Shown piece by piece: positions 6,277 through 6,297 of a stretch of DNA of 6,297 bases (the stretch's first letter is position 1; each line of letters begins with the position of its first letter). A model generated the notes under the pieces. The model was given only the letters and a program-made list of their open reading frames with translations, made no database searches and was not told the origin of the DNA. The DNA is from Spirochaetota bacterium (GTDB lineage: Bacteria; Spirochaetota; UBA4802; UB4802). A program made the position numbers and the translations under genes. The stretch is taken from the NCBI GenBank assembly GCA_018399855.1, contig JAGYNX010000116.1:1-6297 (forward strand). The letters are read 5' to 3'.

Positions 6277-6282
6277 TATAAT
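6277..6282 (+). promoter_or_regulatory. TATAAT box near the window end
   Basis: A perfect -10 hexamer directly follows the hairpin. The best -35 at a workable distance is TTAATC (6255-6260, 16-base spacing, 3/6), which would sit in the hairpin loop. It may drive a plus-strand gene starting beyond the window. The match is cheap in AT-rich DNA. Confidence 0.25.
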
Positions 6283-6297
6283 AAAAAACTTGTTGAT

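Overview
The window holds four protein genes in two divergent pairs that share a 204-base AT-rich intergenic region (3682-3885). All four products look membrane-bound, and none belongs to a pathway I can name with confidence. I see no RNA genes, mobile elements or CRISPR arrays. The moderate to low GC, good Shine-Dalgarno sites and tight spacing indicate a bacterial chromosome. Large membrane-TPR proteins and acidic zinc-ribbon proteins would suit a Gram-negative lineage such as a spirochaete or deltaproteobacterium, but the window alone does not settle the taxon.

Left pair, minus strand: the first gene (679-3681) encodes a 1000-residue protein. It has about 13 transmembrane helices, then a spermidine-synthase-like (Rossmann methyltransferase) domain that seems to have lost its SAM-binding glycine motif, and a C-terminal block of about four TPRs. 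Its end overlaps by 23 bases the start of a 201-residue four-helix membrane protein (96-701), so the two are probably translationally coupled.

Right pair, plus strand: a 106-residue DUF4234-like membrane protein (3886-4206) is followed after 17 bases by a 663-residue protein (4224-6215). The larger protein has an N-terminal four-cysteine zinc ribbon, a roughly 420-residue very acidic and probably disordered region with recurring Leu/Ile-Asp motifs, and a C-terminal membrane part that reads as two DUF4389 copies, the first divergent.

The intergenic region carries two adjacent odd-centred palindromes with an 11-base repeat, a possible operator, and -10-like hexamers facing right. After the last gene there is a hairpin without a clear U-tract, then a TATAAT box that may serve a gene outside the window. 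The most notable points are the probable pseudoenzyme embedded in a membrane-TPR protein and the zinc ribbon/acidic tether/double DUF4389 protein paired with a DUF4234 protein. What either pair does is unknown.
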